DNA from: CALUVN01 sp944323595
GTDB lineage: Bacteria > Cyanobacteriota > Vampirovibrionia > Gastranaerophilales > Gastranaerophilaceae
Direction: 5' to 3'
Length of the DNA stretch: 64,000 bases
NCBI GenBank assembly: GCA_963931255.1
Contig: OZ006972.1
Location: forward strand, 1,302,001 to 1,366,000
The notes under the pieces are model-generated. The model searched no databases. It was not told where the DNA came from and saw only the letters and a program-made list of their open reading frames with translations. Shown one piece after another: positions 50,073 through 59,333 of this stretch (the first letter of the stretch is position 1; each line of letters starts with the position of its first letter). Made by a program: the position numbers and the translations under genes.

Positions 50073-50363
50073 ATGTCTAAATCTATTTCAAAATCTATTT
50101 ACAAAATTGCAGAAAAAGTTGATTCAAACAAGATTATTCTTTTTACAAATCATTTAAAGATTGACGGAAATTTATTTTTAAAAGACGGTAAGTGCGAAGA
50201 GTGCCATGAGGATATTTTGCCTTTACAAAATGCTCTTGTCTGCCGTCTGAACGATTATTGTGTATGCGAGGACGATGAATGTAAATGCAATGATTATGTT
50301 TGCTTCAAATATGACTGGCTGAATGTAGCAATTGCTGATATTGTAGCATATAGTATTGTTTAA
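50073..50363 (+). CDS. Small cysteine-rich protein
   Basis: The 96-residue product starts MSKSISKSIYKIAEKVDSNK and has eight cysteines in CEECHEDILPLQNALVC and CVCEDDECKCNDYVC, suggesting metal binding. AGGAG precedes this ATG; the 31-codon upstream extension is not supported. There is no signal peptide. I do not recognise a family. It is a lone gene, divergent from gyrB. Confidence 0.7.
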   Translation: MSKSISKSIYKIAEKVDSNKIILFTNHLKIDGNLFLKDGKCEECHEDILPLQNALVCRLNDYCVCEDDECKCNDYVCFKYDWLNVAIADIVAYSIV

Positions 50364-50365
50364 AT

Positions 50366-50398
50366 TAAAAGCCGCTGAATAAAGCGGCTTTTAATTTA
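50366..50398. terminator. Bidirectional terminator
   Basis: TAAAAGCCGCT and AGCGGCTTTTA form a stem between two convergent genes. Confidence 0.88.
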
Positions 50399-50402
50399 TA
50401 AA

Positions 50403-51638
50403 TCAGATTATTTTTTCCAATGCCTCCGTAACAACCGGATCCCATTTAGAGCCGGATTCGGATTTAATAATTTCCAGAGCTTTTTCTTTGTTCATAGCTT
50501 TTCTGTACGGTCTGTCGGATGTCATTGCGCTGTAGGCATCTGCTACCGCAATAATTCTAGACCCGAACGGAATTGATTGACCTTTGAGTCCCTCAGGTTC
50601 GCCTGTGCCGTCAAATCGTTCTTTCTGGTATGTAATATAAGGTACAACTTCTGAAAGGAAGTTTATATTCATTAAAAGGTTAACGCCGAGGTTTGCGTGA
50701 TCCTGAATTTTTTTGAAATCTTCATCGGAAAGTTTACCGTTTGTTGCAAAGATACTTTCAGGCAGTGTAATTTTTCCGATATTTTGTAACAGGCCTGCAT
50801 AGTATATCAAATCTGTTGTTTTTTCATTCAAACCTAATTCACGGCAAATTTTGCGGGCAAGTTCTGCTGTGTTCTTAGAGTGTGATACTTTGTATTGACC
50901 TTTTGTATCTACGGCAGATGCAAGTCTTTCAACAAAGAATTGCTGGTAATCGCATAAATCACCGATAAGGGCTGTTAATTCCGCTCTTGAATGCTGCAGG
51001 TCGGTTATATCTGATTCTGTATCTTCAATGAGTTTATTCACAACGTCAATTTCTTTTTGCAGTGCAATTGATGTTGCAAGCAGGTTTGCGATACTTTCTA
51101 CAAGCGTCAAATATTCCGGTATAATTTCTTTGGAATTTATTATGTCAATTGCGCCGATAAGGCGTGTTCCGCTAAACATTGGTACCAGAGTTCTGTTGCG
51201 GAGTTTTTGTGTTTCTTTTGTTTTGAAATCTTCAGGTTTAAATACAAATCTTGCACTTTTGCCGTCTGATGAACCTGCATGGCTGAATGATTTATCTCTG
51301 ATTATATAAATATTACAAATTTTTTCTTCAATCATTTGTGTAATAGTAAACGCAATTGAGTTGAAAACTGCAGTTTCCTGCTGCGGGTCAAAGTTTAATA
51401 CGCAGAGAGTTTTATCCAGTGAATATATTGATATAAGTTCTTTTAACTGGTTTATCAATCCGGCTTTTTTGTCATGGCTTTTGGCACCGATTTTCTTTGC
51501 CAGATCTTCTGAAATCAGATGCTCTGACAGAAAATCTCCTAAATTCAGCGCAAAAATTTCTTCAATCGGATCCCCCTCTATAAGGTTTTCTGATTGGCTG
51601 AATAAAGACACTCCGTTTTTGATTTCTTCGTTATTCAT
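50403..51638 (-). CDS. GAF plus degenerate HD-GYP domain protein
   Basis: The 411-residue protein has a GAF-like sensor (about 60-195), a helical linker and an HD-GYP domain (about 240-411). HD-GYP enzymes hydrolyse cyclic-di-GMP, but key residues are changed: the HD pair in ALLHDIGK is AGLLQNIGK (Gln285, Asn286), HHE is YQKE (337-340) and GYP is GEP (346-348). The fold markers IIAVADAYSAMTSDRPYRKA and HANLGVNLL remain. It is probably a catalytically dead sensor or binder. It lies downstream of the ftsL-rsmH pair. Confidence 0.85.
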   Translation of the reverse strand: MNNEEIKNGVSLFSQSENLIEGDPIEEIFALNLGDFLSEHLISEDLAKKIGAKSHDKKAGLINQLKELISIYSLDKTLCVLNFDPQQETAVFNSIAFTITQMIEEKICNIYIIRDKSFSHAGSSDGKSARFVFKPEDFKTKETQKLRNRTLVPMFSGTRLIGAIDIINSKEIIPEYLTLVESIANLLATSIALQKEIDVVNKLIEDTESDITDLQHSRAELTALIGDLCDYQQFFVERLASAVDTKGQYKVSHSKNTAELARKICRELGLNEKTTDLIYYAGLLQNIGKITLPESIFATNGKLSDEDFKKIQDHANLGVNLLMNINFLSEVVPYITYQKERFDGTGEPEGLKGQSIPFGSRIIAVADAYSAMTSDRPYRKAMNKEKALEIIKSESGSKWDPVVTEALEKII

Positions 51639-51764
51639 TAAAATTATCCTTTACTCTACATACATGACCTTCATATATATATACGGCATGTCATGGAAAA
51701 AACTTTAATGATTTTTACAAAAATTCATACTTTAGTATGGGAAAGTTCAAACAAAAGTATAAGA

Positions 51765-52253
51765 TTAATATCCGATTGCCCAGTTAAACGGTGCGGAATT
51801 GTCTTTTCTTTTCGCAACAGTAACATCGGAATTTATAGCCTGAACTTCAATTACTTTTTCTGCTTTTTGCAGGGTATTATTCTGTGTCATTTTTGTGTCA
51901 ACGTTATTGAATGATTTTAGTCTTTCTAAATTTGTTTCCAGTTCTGCATTTTCATCGTTTAATGCAATAATCTGTCTGTTAAGAGTATTTAGACGAAGTT
52001 CATGTGTCATGGAGAAATAATAGCTGATGAAAGCTAACGCAATAAGCGCGCCTAACAAACCGCATAAAGTTGTATTGACCTTTCTGATTGCCATAGCTTT
52101 AATTGATATCTCCATCTGCTTTTCTTTAGGGAAGTATCCTTCAATTACGGGATTTTCTTCTTTTATCGGATTTTCTGCATATCCGGATTGTTCATAAGAA
52201 TATATAATTTCGTCTTTTCTTACTCTTGCTGTATTCAATTTTAATGTCCCCAA
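51765..52253 (-). CDS. FtsL-like cell division protein
   Basis: The 162-residue protein has a 60-residue cytoplasmic part, one membrane helix (TTLCGLLGALIALAFISYYF), and a periplasmic coiled coil (RLNTLNRQIIALNDENAELE). This layout, and its place directly after rsmH (mraW), is that of FtsL in the division cluster. Sequence conservation in FtsL is low, so the call rests on topology and position. ftsI does not follow. Confidence 0.75.
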   Translation of the reverse strand: MGTLKLNTARVRKDEIIYSYEQSGYAENPIKEENPVIEGYFPKEKQMEISIKAMAIRKVNTTLCGLLGALIALAFISYYFSMTHELRLNTLNRQIIALNDENAELETNLERLKSFNNVDTKMTQNNTLQKAEKVIEVQAINSDVTVAKRKDNSAPFNWAIGY

Positions 52254-52279
52254 TTATCTTTTTTTTAATTCCAGTTTGC

Positions 52280-53209
52280 TTAATTAATACATTTTGCAAT
52301 TCTTAACTTAGCGCTTCTGGACGGCGGATTCTCTTTAATCTCCCTATCACTCGCCGTTATCGGTTTTTTATTTACCAGTTCCAACCTTGGAGGCGGGCAT
52401 GTGCATATCATTTGATTTTTTTCGCAATGACACCGCTGCGAGTGGTATTTGAATAAATTTTTCACTATTCTGTCTTCCAGAGAATGAAAACTTATTACAC
52501 TTATTATACCACCTGTTGCCATCAAATCCAACACATCATTCAATGTATTTTTTACATTTGTTAACTCGTGGTTAACTTCAATTCTGATGGCCTGAAACAC
52601 TCTTGTGGCGGGGTGAATGCTGCTTTTAACCTTAGGCGTGCAGTTTTTTATTAAATCGGCTAATTCTGTTGTTGTTTCTATCTTTTTAAGCTTTCGTTGT
52701 TCAACAATTTTTTTTGCAATACGTTTTGAAAATCTTTCTTCACCGTATTCAGAAAAAATTCGGACTAAATCATCTTCTTTGTAGGTATTTACGACATCAT
52801 AGGCTGAAAAATCTTCATCTCTGTCAAATCTCATATCAAGCGGGGCTTCTTTAGAAAACGAAAAACCTCTTTCAGCCCTGTCAAACTGGTGATATGAGGC
52901 GCCTAAGTCAAACAATACTCCGCCTGTAATTTTTTCTATTCCCAGTTCATGTAACACTTTTTTAATATTTGTGTAAGATGATTTAACTATTGTTAAGTTT
53001 TTGTAATCTTTCAGCCGTTCCGAAGCGGCTTCAATTGCATCATTGTCTATGTCAAAAGCAATGAGTTTGCCGTTTGGCTGAATTCTTTGCAGGATGAGTT
53101 CGCTGTGACCTCCGCCTCCGAGGGTACAGTCAACATAAACAAGCCCGTCTTTGCATTCCAGAGCATCGACGGCCTCATTTTTCATTACTGTATAATGCTT
53201 AAATTCCAT
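52280..53209 (-). CDS. rsmH: 16S rRNA (cytosine1402-N4)-methyltransferase
   Basis: The 309-residue enzyme (MraW) methylates C1402 in the decoding centre. The SAM-binding VYVDCTLGGGGHSELIL, GVLFDLGASYHQFDRAERGF, ATRVFQAIRIEVNHEL and SFHSLEDRIVK are diagnostic. A small unknown gene stands where mraZ usually is. Confidence 0.97.
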   Translation of the reverse strand: MEFKHYTVMKNEAVDALECKDGLVYVDCTLGGGGHSELILQRIQPNGKLIAFDIDNDAIEAASERLKDYKNLTIVKSSYTNIKKVLHELGIEKITGGVLFDLGASYHQFDRAERGFSFSKEAPLDMRFDRDEDFSAYDVVNTYKEDDLVRIFSEYGEERFSKRIAKKIVEQRKLKKIETTTELADLIKNCTPKVKSSIHPATRVFQAIRIEVNHELTNVKNTLNDVLDLMATGGIISVISFHSLEDRIVKNLFKYHSQRCHCEKNQMICTCPPPRLELVNKKPITASDREIKENPPSRSAKLRIAKCIN

Positions 53210-53230
53210 AAGCAGATTTTAGCATAAAAG

Positions 53231-53479
53231 CTAGTATTTAATAAATCCGTCAGCGCCGGATTTGTCATAAATCTCAATAAATTTTTTGTAGGTATAAACT
53301 TCGGAATTTTCGCTTCTTTTTGTATCTAAAATTACGATTTTACCGCCGGCTGCACGTTTGTCCAGTGTCGAGATAAAATTAATCATGTCTGTGATGTAGT
53401 TGCTGTCTGCAAGATCTTCAAAGGTGATACTTTTCATAAATCTGAAGTCATTCGCATCAAATTTTCTTGTTGATTCCAT
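53231..53479 (-). CDS. Small unknown protein upstream of rsmH
   Basis: The 82-residue product reads MESTRKFDANDFRFMKSITF, then EDLADSNYITDMINFISTLD, then GGKIVILDTKRSENSEVYTY. It has no membrane segment. AGGAG precedes the ATG at good spacing. It is 21 bases from rsmH in the same direction and so is probably cotranscribed. It is not MraZ. No family is recognised. Confidence 0.72.
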   Translation of the reverse strand: MESTRKFDANDFRFMKSITFEDLADSNYITDMINFISTLDKRAAGGKIVILDTKRSENSEVYTYKKFIEIYDKSGADGFIKY

Positions 53480-53781
53480 AAAAATACTCCTATAAAAATT
53501 TCACAACATGTATGCCATTTGATACGGCAATACTTCATGTAATCTTTAATGTTCAGGGCTTATTGTAACAAAACTGTTACAATAGAGAATAAAACGAGTT
53601 CAAATAATTTTGAACAACTTTAAAATAGCGGCTTTTGGCGAAACCGTTCTTTCCCTCCCCGTCAGATTGACCTCTGTGAGGGGAGGGAGTAAGGGAGGGG
53701 GCAAACTCCGCTATGACATACAGCAAAGTAATGTAGGTCGGATTTACTAATCCGACAAAAAATAGAGACGTTGCGGGGAAT

Positions 53782-53904
53782 AGTCAATAAGTAAATATGT
53801 GAAAGAGTGAATAAGTTCTTTTATAAATCAGGCTCTGTGGTAATTTTACTACAACTGATTTATTATCCGACTTATTCACCTATTCACTCATTCACTTATT
53901 GACT
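53782..53904. repeat. Inverted-repeat (MITE-like) element, copy 1
   Basis: The left arm starts AGTCAATAAGTAAATATGTG (53782) and the right arm ends CATTCACTTATTGACT (53904); the arms are about 34 bases and imperfectly complementary. The inner part TTCTTTTATAAATCAGGCTC recurs inverted at 61.2 kb. There is no transposase. Confidence 0.65.
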
Positions 53905-53910
53905 TATAAA

Positions 53911-53955
53911 AAATTAAATCCCACTCCGTCAATAAAGTGGAATTTAATTTTTGTC
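53911..53955 (-). terminator. Intrinsic terminator of gltX
   Basis: AAATTAAATCCCACT and AGTGGAATTTAATTT form the stem just beyond the gltX stop. Confidence 0.85.
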
Positions 53956-53978
53956 TAATGTAATTTTAATTTATCAGT

Positions 53979-55451
53979 TTAAACAGGTTGTTTAATCGCG
54001 CTTTCGATGCGTTTAAGAACTTTATCTTTGCCGAGTATTGCAAGGATTGCTGTCATATCTGCACCGCGTGTTCTGCCTGTTACGGCGGCTCTTATTGCCC
54101 ACATTGTAACTTTTGGCTTAATCCCCTGCTCTTTGAATTGTCCGCGGAATGCTTCCAGTTTTTCGTGAAGATTTTCTTCATCAAAATCCCAGTCTTGCGC
54201 CTGTTTTACAAATTCTTTCAGTACGTTTTGGGAAACTTCAGTGTCAAGAACTTCAGTTTGTACTTCAGGTTCTACTTCAACACTTTCTCCGAAGAAGTAC
54301 GGTACTGCATCTGTAATATCTGACAACAGTGTCAACGGTTCACGCGTAATTTCAACCATTCTGGTATATTGTGCATCAGTCAACTCGTTGAGATTGTATT
54401 TTGTCAGATAAGGTTTAAGTTTTTCTTTTAATTCCGCTATAGGAAGCATTTTTATATAGTGGCTGTTCATCCAGTTTAATTTGTCGTATTCAAAAATTGA
54501 ATTGGATGATGAAATTTCGTTAATTCTGAAATCCTGTGCAATTTCGTCGACTGTTTTGATTTCCTGTCCGTCTGACGGTGACCAGCCGAGAAGTGCCACA
54601 AAGTTAATCAGGGCATCTGTCAGATATCCTTTTTCAACAAATTCGGATACGGCAGTTGCGCCGTGACGTTTTGAAAGTTTGCTTCTGTCCGGTGCAAGTA
54701 TCATACCTAAGTGTCCGAAACGCGGAACTTCCGCACCGAGTGCTTCAAATATTAAAATTTGTTTGAAAGTATTTGAAATGTGGTCTTCGCCTCTGATTAC
54801 GTGGGAAATTTTCATCAGCATATCATCTATTACTACCGCAAAGTTGTATGTCGGTGTGCCGTTTGATTTCATAATTACAAAATCGCCCAAAAGGTCTGTG
54901 TCCATGTGTAATTCACCTTTTACAAGGTCGTCAAATTTTAACATTGATGTGTCGTGGAAAGCTTTTTGTGCTTTTGCGATATTAAATCTTATCGCAGGTT
55001 TTCTGCCTTCTGCTCTTAATTTTTCCTTTTCGGCTTCGGTAAGATTTTCGCATTTTTTAGAATAAACATAAGCCTGTTTATTTTTTGTTGCGAGTTCTTT
55101 TTCTGCTTCAAGCTCTTCCGGCGTGCAGAAGCATTCATAAGCAAAGCCGCTGTCTAAAAGTTTTTGTGCATATTTAGGGTAAATATCAAATCTCTGTGAT
55201 TGTGTATATGGACCGTAAGGACCGCCTACATCCGGACCTTCGTCCCAGTTTAAGCCAAGAGCTTTAAGACTGTCAAAAATATTATCTATATATTCCTGGC
55301 TTGTACGCTCTGCATCTGTATCTTCAATTCTCAATACAAATTTGCCGTTATTTTTCTTGGCAAATAAATAGTTGAAAAGTGCTGTTCTTGCTGTACCTAC
55401 GTGTAAATTACCGCTTGGTGACGGTGCTATTCTGACTCTAACTTCTGACAT
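53979..55451 (-). CDS. gltX: Glutamyl-tRNA synthetase
   Basis: The 490-residue class I synthetase has the HIGH-type HVGT (17-20) in RIAPSPSGNLHVGTARTALF and the KMSKS-type KLSKRHGA. LRIEDTDAERT and VIRGEDHISNTFKQI are also typical. It may be discriminating or non-discriminating; this cannot be told here, and GatCAB genes are not in the window. Confidence 0.97.
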   Translation of the reverse strand: MSEVRVRIAPSPSGNLHVGTARTALFNYLFAKKNNGKFVLRIEDTDAERTSQEYIDNIFDSLKALGLNWDEGPDVGGPYGPYTQSQRFDIYPKYAQKLLDSGFAYECFCTPEELEAEKELATKNKQAYVYSKKCENLTEAEKEKLRAEGRKPAIRFNIAKAQKAFHDTSMLKFDDLVKGELHMDTDLLGDFVIMKSNGTPTYNFAVVIDDMLMKISHVIRGEDHISNTFKQILIFEALGAEVPRFGHLGMILAPDRSKLSKRHGATAVSEFVEKGYLTDALINFVALLGWSPSDGQEIKTVDEIAQDFRINEISSSNSIFEYDKLNWMNSHYIKMLPIAELKEKLKPYLTKYNLNELTDAQYTRMVEITREPLTLLSDITDAVPYFFGESVEVEPEVQTEVLDTEVSQNVLKEFVKQAQDWDFDEENLHEKLEAFRGQFKEQGIKPKVTMWAIRAAVTGRTRGADMTAILAILGKDKVLKRIESAIKQPV

Positions 55452-55585
55452 TTTATAATCCTTCTTTCTTATTTATAAATCAGCATAATTAAAAATATCA
55501 CGCGCATGTTTTTATTTCAAGTTTGCAGGTATATGAATTTAAAAATAAAAATAGGATTCCGTCCGGATTTTTACGCATTAAGTAG

Positions 55586-55615
55586 TTGCCAAAGGTGTTG
55601 TTTTGCGGTTAAAAT
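55586..55615 (+). promoter_or_regulatory. Promoter of the gene at 55622
   Basis: TTGCCA (55586-55591) and TAAAAT (55610-55615) are 18 bases apart. The ATG follows after exactly six bases, where transcription should start, so the mRNA would be leaderless. Confidence 0.6.
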
Positions 55616-55621
55616 ATTGTT

Positions 55622-56383
55622 ATGAGAAGAGTTTTGCTGGGTATATTTTTAACGTTTTTTACATTACTTCCTTGTTATTCTTATCAGGAAGATATACTGC
55701 AAAACATTTTTATAACAGATGTTCCTGAGCCTGAGGAAAGCCCTAAAACTGTTGATGAAATAGAAACTCTGCGCGGTTATGCGGAATATATTGACGGAGA
55801 AGAAGAACTCTATTTGACGGATGATGACGGCAAATTTGTCCTTAACCTTAAACAGCCGCAAAAAATTTCATCTGATAGTCTTCTTGATAAATCAATATCC
55901 AGAACAACCTCTGTATCACCCGGTTTGTGTTCAAAATTTGCATCTGAAGAATACAGGGTTAGTGATATTGACAGAGCAAGTTCTGAAAAAATAGGAAATT
56001 TTTCTTTTGGAACAGCATATAGCTCAAGTATTTCTACCTCTCAGTTAGAACGTGAAACATCGCTTTTTACCAGATATGAGTATAAAAATTTTGCCTTGAA
56101 TTCATCATATAAAAAAACTCTAGGGACAACAGGCGGAATTTATTACGATAATATATATTTCACTCCGGAATATAAAGTAAATGATTTTTTCACTCTGAAA
56201 GATGAAATGTCTTATGACCCTGTAAGGAACAGACGCAAAAATTCTTTTGTCCTTTCTGTTAATCCATTCGGAAAATCTGAAAAAGACAGAATGAATTTTG
56301 AAGTTAAGGCAGGGCAAACTTATGATCAGGATAATTATCTTATCAGAACACAGTTTGAATTTAATACTAAATTTAAATTGTAA
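55622..56383 (+). CDS. Exported beta-rich protein of unknown function
   Basis: The 253-residue product has a signal peptide (MRRVLLGIFLTFFTLLPCYS). Residues 130-253 alternate polar and aromatic residues (FALNSSYKKTLGTTGGIYYD, FFTLKDEMSYDP, FVLSVNPFGKSEKDRMNFEV) and end with RTQFEFNTKFKL, like strands of an outer-membrane beta-barrel. The N-terminal third is acidic. No family is recognised. It precedes a divIC-like gene. Confidence 0.72.
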   Translation: MRRVLLGIFLTFFTLLPCYSYQEDILQNIFITDVPEPEESPKTVDEIETLRGYAEYIDGEEELYLTDDDGKFVLNLKQPQKISSDSLLDKSISRTTSVSPGLCSKFASEEYRVSDIDRASSEKIGNFSFGTAYSSSISTSQLERETSLFTRYEYKNFALNSSYKKTLGTTGGIYYDNIYFTPEYKVNDFFTLKDEMSYDPVRNRRKNSFVLSVNPFGKSEKDRMNFEVKAGQTYDQDNYLIRTQFEFNTKFKL

Positions 56384-56454
56384 AACTTTGCAAAGTTAAT
56401 TGTATATAGTCCTGAATTAGTTTATAATTTTGATTATAAATATGAGGTATAAAA

Positions 56455-56901
56455 GTGTCTGACGTTGAAAATAATACAGAACAGGAAGCCGTTCAAGAAG
56501 AAAAACAAGCTGTAATAAAACATAAAAAAGCCACCAGAAAAAAGAAATTTTATTATTCTTTTCTCACTCTGGTTTTGCTTCTTTGTATTGTGCAGATAGG
56601 CTTTGGTACGGTTTTGAATATTTCAAAGACAATATCAAATACTTCTAAGATAAAAACGATGGAACATATTCTTGATAATGCAGAAGCATATAACGGGCAT
56701 TTAAAAAATGAAATAAAACTATTTTCAAAAGACAAAACACTTGAAGGTATTGCCAGAAATAATCTTAAGATGGCAGGCGAGGATGAAGTGCTTGTTATAA
56801 TTAATGAAGCTAACGATGAATCAAATACAGGTTCCAAAGATGCTAAAAATAAGACAAATCCAAATGATACCAAGGTTTCAACCAGTGAAACAAAAATTTA
56901 A
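56455..56901 (+). CDS. FtsB/DivIC-like division protein (GTG start)
   Basis: The 148-residue protein has a basic N-terminus, one membrane helix (FYYSFLTLVLLLCIVQIGFG), a short coiled coil, and LEGIARNNLKMAGEDEVLVI, the end motif of septum-formation initiators (IARxxLxMxxxxExxV). The tail is Asn/Thr/Lys-rich. GAGG supports the GTG. With FtsL at 51.8 kb, both small divisome partners are in the window. The next gene starts 15 bases later. Confidence 0.8.
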   Translation: MSDVENNTEQEAVQEEKQAVIKHKKATRKKKFYYSFLTLVLLLCIVQIGFGTVLNISKTISNTSKIKTMEHILDNAEAYNGHLKNEIKLFSKDKTLEGIARNNLKMAGEDEVLVIINEANDESNTGSKDAKNKTNPNDTKVSTSETKI

Positions 56902-56916
56902 ATATACGGAGTAAAA

Positions 56917-58506
56917 ATGTCTGATAACAATGTATTGGAATATATAAAACAGTCATTCGATTTGAAAAATAAAGGGCTTTATAAACAGGCGATAGAAATG
57001 ATTTATAAGGCACTGGAAATCGAAAATGATAATAAAGAACTTTTATTTCAACTCGGGGAGTTGTATTTTCTTTTGAATAATTACCCGCGCGCACTCCAGT
57101 ATATAGAAAAGATTTTGTCAGAAGATTCCGGACATCTTGAATCCTTACAGCTTGCAGAAAAGATTTATGAGCGCGAAAATAAACTTGATGACGCTAAAAA
57201 TGCTGCGGAAAAAATTTATCAAATAAAACCGGATAGTAAAAATTTGTCAGTTTTAATTTCAATTCTCGGCAGAATGAATTTGATGGAAGAAATTGAAAAA
57301 TATGCAAATTCAAACCTTGCAGATGACGAAGTTAAACTTGCTGTCGCTAAAGCTTATTTTGATAACGCTGATTACGGCAAAGCAAAGAGACTTCTGGAAC
57401 CGCTTGCGGGTAAAGATTTTGAAAATGCCCGTATTTTACTCGGGAAAGTCTATTTTAATGAAAATGAATTTCACAACGCAAAAGAAATATTTGACTCATT
57501 TGATGCAAATACGCAAAATGCTGAAGTCTTAAATTACAAAGGGCTTTTCGCGGTAGAAGACATGAAATTTATTGATGCAATCAAATATTTTTCAAAAGCT
57601 GTTAACCTGAATAATCAGAACGACAGATATTTGTTTAATCTTGCAAATGCTTATTTTTATAACGGCTGGTTTGATGAATCGGCAAACACTTATTTGAAAG
57701 CTATTTGTCTTAACCCTGAGAATATTGATTACAGATATGCTCTTGCATATTTATATTACGAAGAAAAAGCCTTTGATAAGGCACAAAAAGAACTTGATGT
57801 TATTCTGGGTAAAGATGCTTCATACTCACAGGCTGTGGTGTTGGATGCTCTTTTAAAATTGGAAAGAAAAGATTTTCTTGGCGCTCAGGCTCGTCTGGAA
57901 AAAAATCTTGAGTCAAATCCTGAGGATAAGTTTACCGGAACTTCTCTGGCAAAAGTTTATCAGGCTCTCGGATTATATGAAAAAGCAAAGAATATTATGG
58001 GTGCACTCCTTGATGAAGAACCTGATAATTTAACATTTCTCGGCGAGATGTGTGATATTTGTATCGGATGTAAAGATTATAAATCAGCATTGGATTATGC
58101 TGAAAAGATGAAAACTGTCAATGAAAATTATATAGATGCCTATATATTCGGTGCCAGAGCTGCTTATGAAATGAAAGATTTAGAGCTTGCAAAACAGTAT
58201 GCGCAGGAAGCTATATCTCTTGATATGAATTGTGCGGCCGGATATTATTATCTTGCTCTTGTTCGTTTTGATGAAGCGGATTGCGATGAAGCTATTGAAT
58301 GTATGAAACGCGCAATTATGCATGATTTGAATAATCCTCTGTATTATGCAAAAATGAGTGAAATCTATAAAGTCAGCGGGGATTTGCAATCTGCTATTGA
58401 ATATATAAAAGAGGCGGAAAGTATGGATAATTCAACCGAATATAAAATAATGTATTCGGAGTTGGTTTCTTTGAACAGAAAATCAAAAAAACTTAACAAT
58501 GTATAA
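56917..58506 (+). CDS. Tetratricopeptide repeat protein
   Basis: The 529-residue product is built of about 13-14 TPR units along its whole length (for example LLFQLGELYFLLNNYPRALQ, DRYLFNLANAYFYNGWFDES, IDYRYALAYLYYEEKAFDKA, AAGYYYLALVRFDEADCDEA). It has no signal peptide or membrane segment, so it is a cytoplasmic scaffold for other proteins. The short spacing to the divIC-like gene suggests one transcript. Confidence 0.9.
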   Translation: MSDNNVLEYIKQSFDLKNKGLYKQAIEMIYKALEIENDNKELLFQLGELYFLLNNYPRALQYIEKILSEDSGHLESLQLAEKIYERENKLDDAKNAAEKIYQIKPDSKNLSVLISILGRMNLMEEIEKYANSNLADDEVKLAVAKAYFDNADYGKAKRLLEPLAGKDFENARILLGKVYFNENEFHNAKEIFDSFDANTQNAEVLNYKGLFAVEDMKFIDAIKYFSKAVNLNNQNDRYLFNLANAYFYNGWFDESANTYLKAICLNPENIDYRYALAYLYYEEKAFDKAQKELDVILGKDASYSQAVVLDALLKLERKDFLGAQARLEKNLESNPEDKFTGTSLAKVYQALGLYEKAKNIMGALLDEEPDNLTFLGEMCDICIGCKDYKSALDYAEKMKTVNENYIDAYIFGARAAYEMKDLELAKQYAQEAISLDMNCAAGYYYLALVRFDEADCDEAIECMKRAIMHDLNNPLYYAKMSEIYKVSGDLQSAIEYIKEAESMDNSTEYKIMYSELVSLNRKSKKLNNV

Positions 58507-58581
58507 AAATAATTTGCCGTCAGAAAAAATAAAATTATACTATTATTGTAGTAAATAATGGCGGGGATAGGTATAGAAAGT

Positions 58582-59265
58582 ATGAAATTGAAACACGCGA
58601 TTAAGACATTAATAGTTACAGCGGCACTGACTGTATTCTCGGTGCCTGTTATGGCATTGAGTGAGGAAGATATTTCAATTCCTGAAAATTACCCTAAAAA
58701 ATATACGGCAAAATATATTAAAATGATAGAGCCTGAATATAAGGCAATAGGGAAAGATTATATTTTTTATGTTGCATTGGATATGTTAAAAGGAACAAAC
58801 GGAGAATTTTCCCGTCATGCTATTCTGGGGAATAATTTGACACAGCGTCCTGTAAAAATTGAGTTTAAAGACCTTGGCACAATTAATCCCGCTTATGCAA
58901 ATTTTGATGCACTTGGCTGGAAAAAAGGAAAAAGTTTATATATTTTTATAAATCCGCGGCATAAAGATGCCCCTCCGGGAGCAATAGCAGCACTGCTTTC
59001 CCATGAAGCATTGCATCAGGATGAATATAATTCTCTTGCGGAAGAAACATACGCTTGGACAATGGAGGCTGCCGTATGGTGCGAAATAGTTCAGCAATAC
59101 CCTGAAAGTGAAGAAATACTCCATCCTCTTGTCACAAGAGAAAATACTCTTAAACAATTATTTGAAAAAGGCGGATATTCAAATAAATACATAAAGAAAA
59201 CGGTGTTTTCAAACGAGGGCTACAAAAATCTTCCTGCAACATCTCCGGGGTTTGAAGATTTGTAA
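58582..59265 (+). CDS. Exported HExxH metalloprotease-like protein
   Basis: The 227-residue product has a signal peptide (MKLKHAIKTLIVTAALTVFS) and a zinc-protease motif HEALH in AIAALLSHEALHQDEYNSLA, followed by EETYAWTMEA, whose glutamates could give the third ligand. FINPRHKDAPPG precedes the motif. An ATG at 58558, eight codons upstream, lies just after a TATACT and cannot be excluded as a near-leaderless start. Substrate is unknown. The ctp protease gene follows. Confidence 0.75.
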   Translation: MKLKHAIKTLIVTAALTVFSVPVMALSEEDISIPENYPKKYTAKYIKMIEPEYKAIGKDYIFYVALDMLKGTNGEFSRHAILGNNLTQRPVKIEFKDLGTINPAYANFDALGWKKGKSLYIFINPRHKDAPPGAIAALLSHEALHQDEYNSLAEETYAWTMEAAVWCEIVQQYPESEEILHPLVTRENTLKQLFEKGGYSNKYIKKTVFSNEGYKNLPATSPGFEDL

Positions 59266-59333
59266 TTTATTAATATTTATAACTACCTAAAAAGTCTATT
59301 GATTATAAATATTCATTGATGTTAAATGTAGCT

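Larger units (their letters stand above)
53480..53978. repeat. Repeat-rich intergenic region before gltX's 3' end
   Basis: No gene is present. In order it holds: a copy of the dispersed GTTCAA...GAAACCGTT repeat (53598-53648); a CCCTCCCC/GGGGAGGG hairpin (53653-53687); the palindrome GTCGGATTTACTAATCCGAC (about 53736-53755); a long inverted-repeat element (53782-53904); and the gltX terminator. Related sequences recur at 60.6-61.3 kb. Confidence 0.75.
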
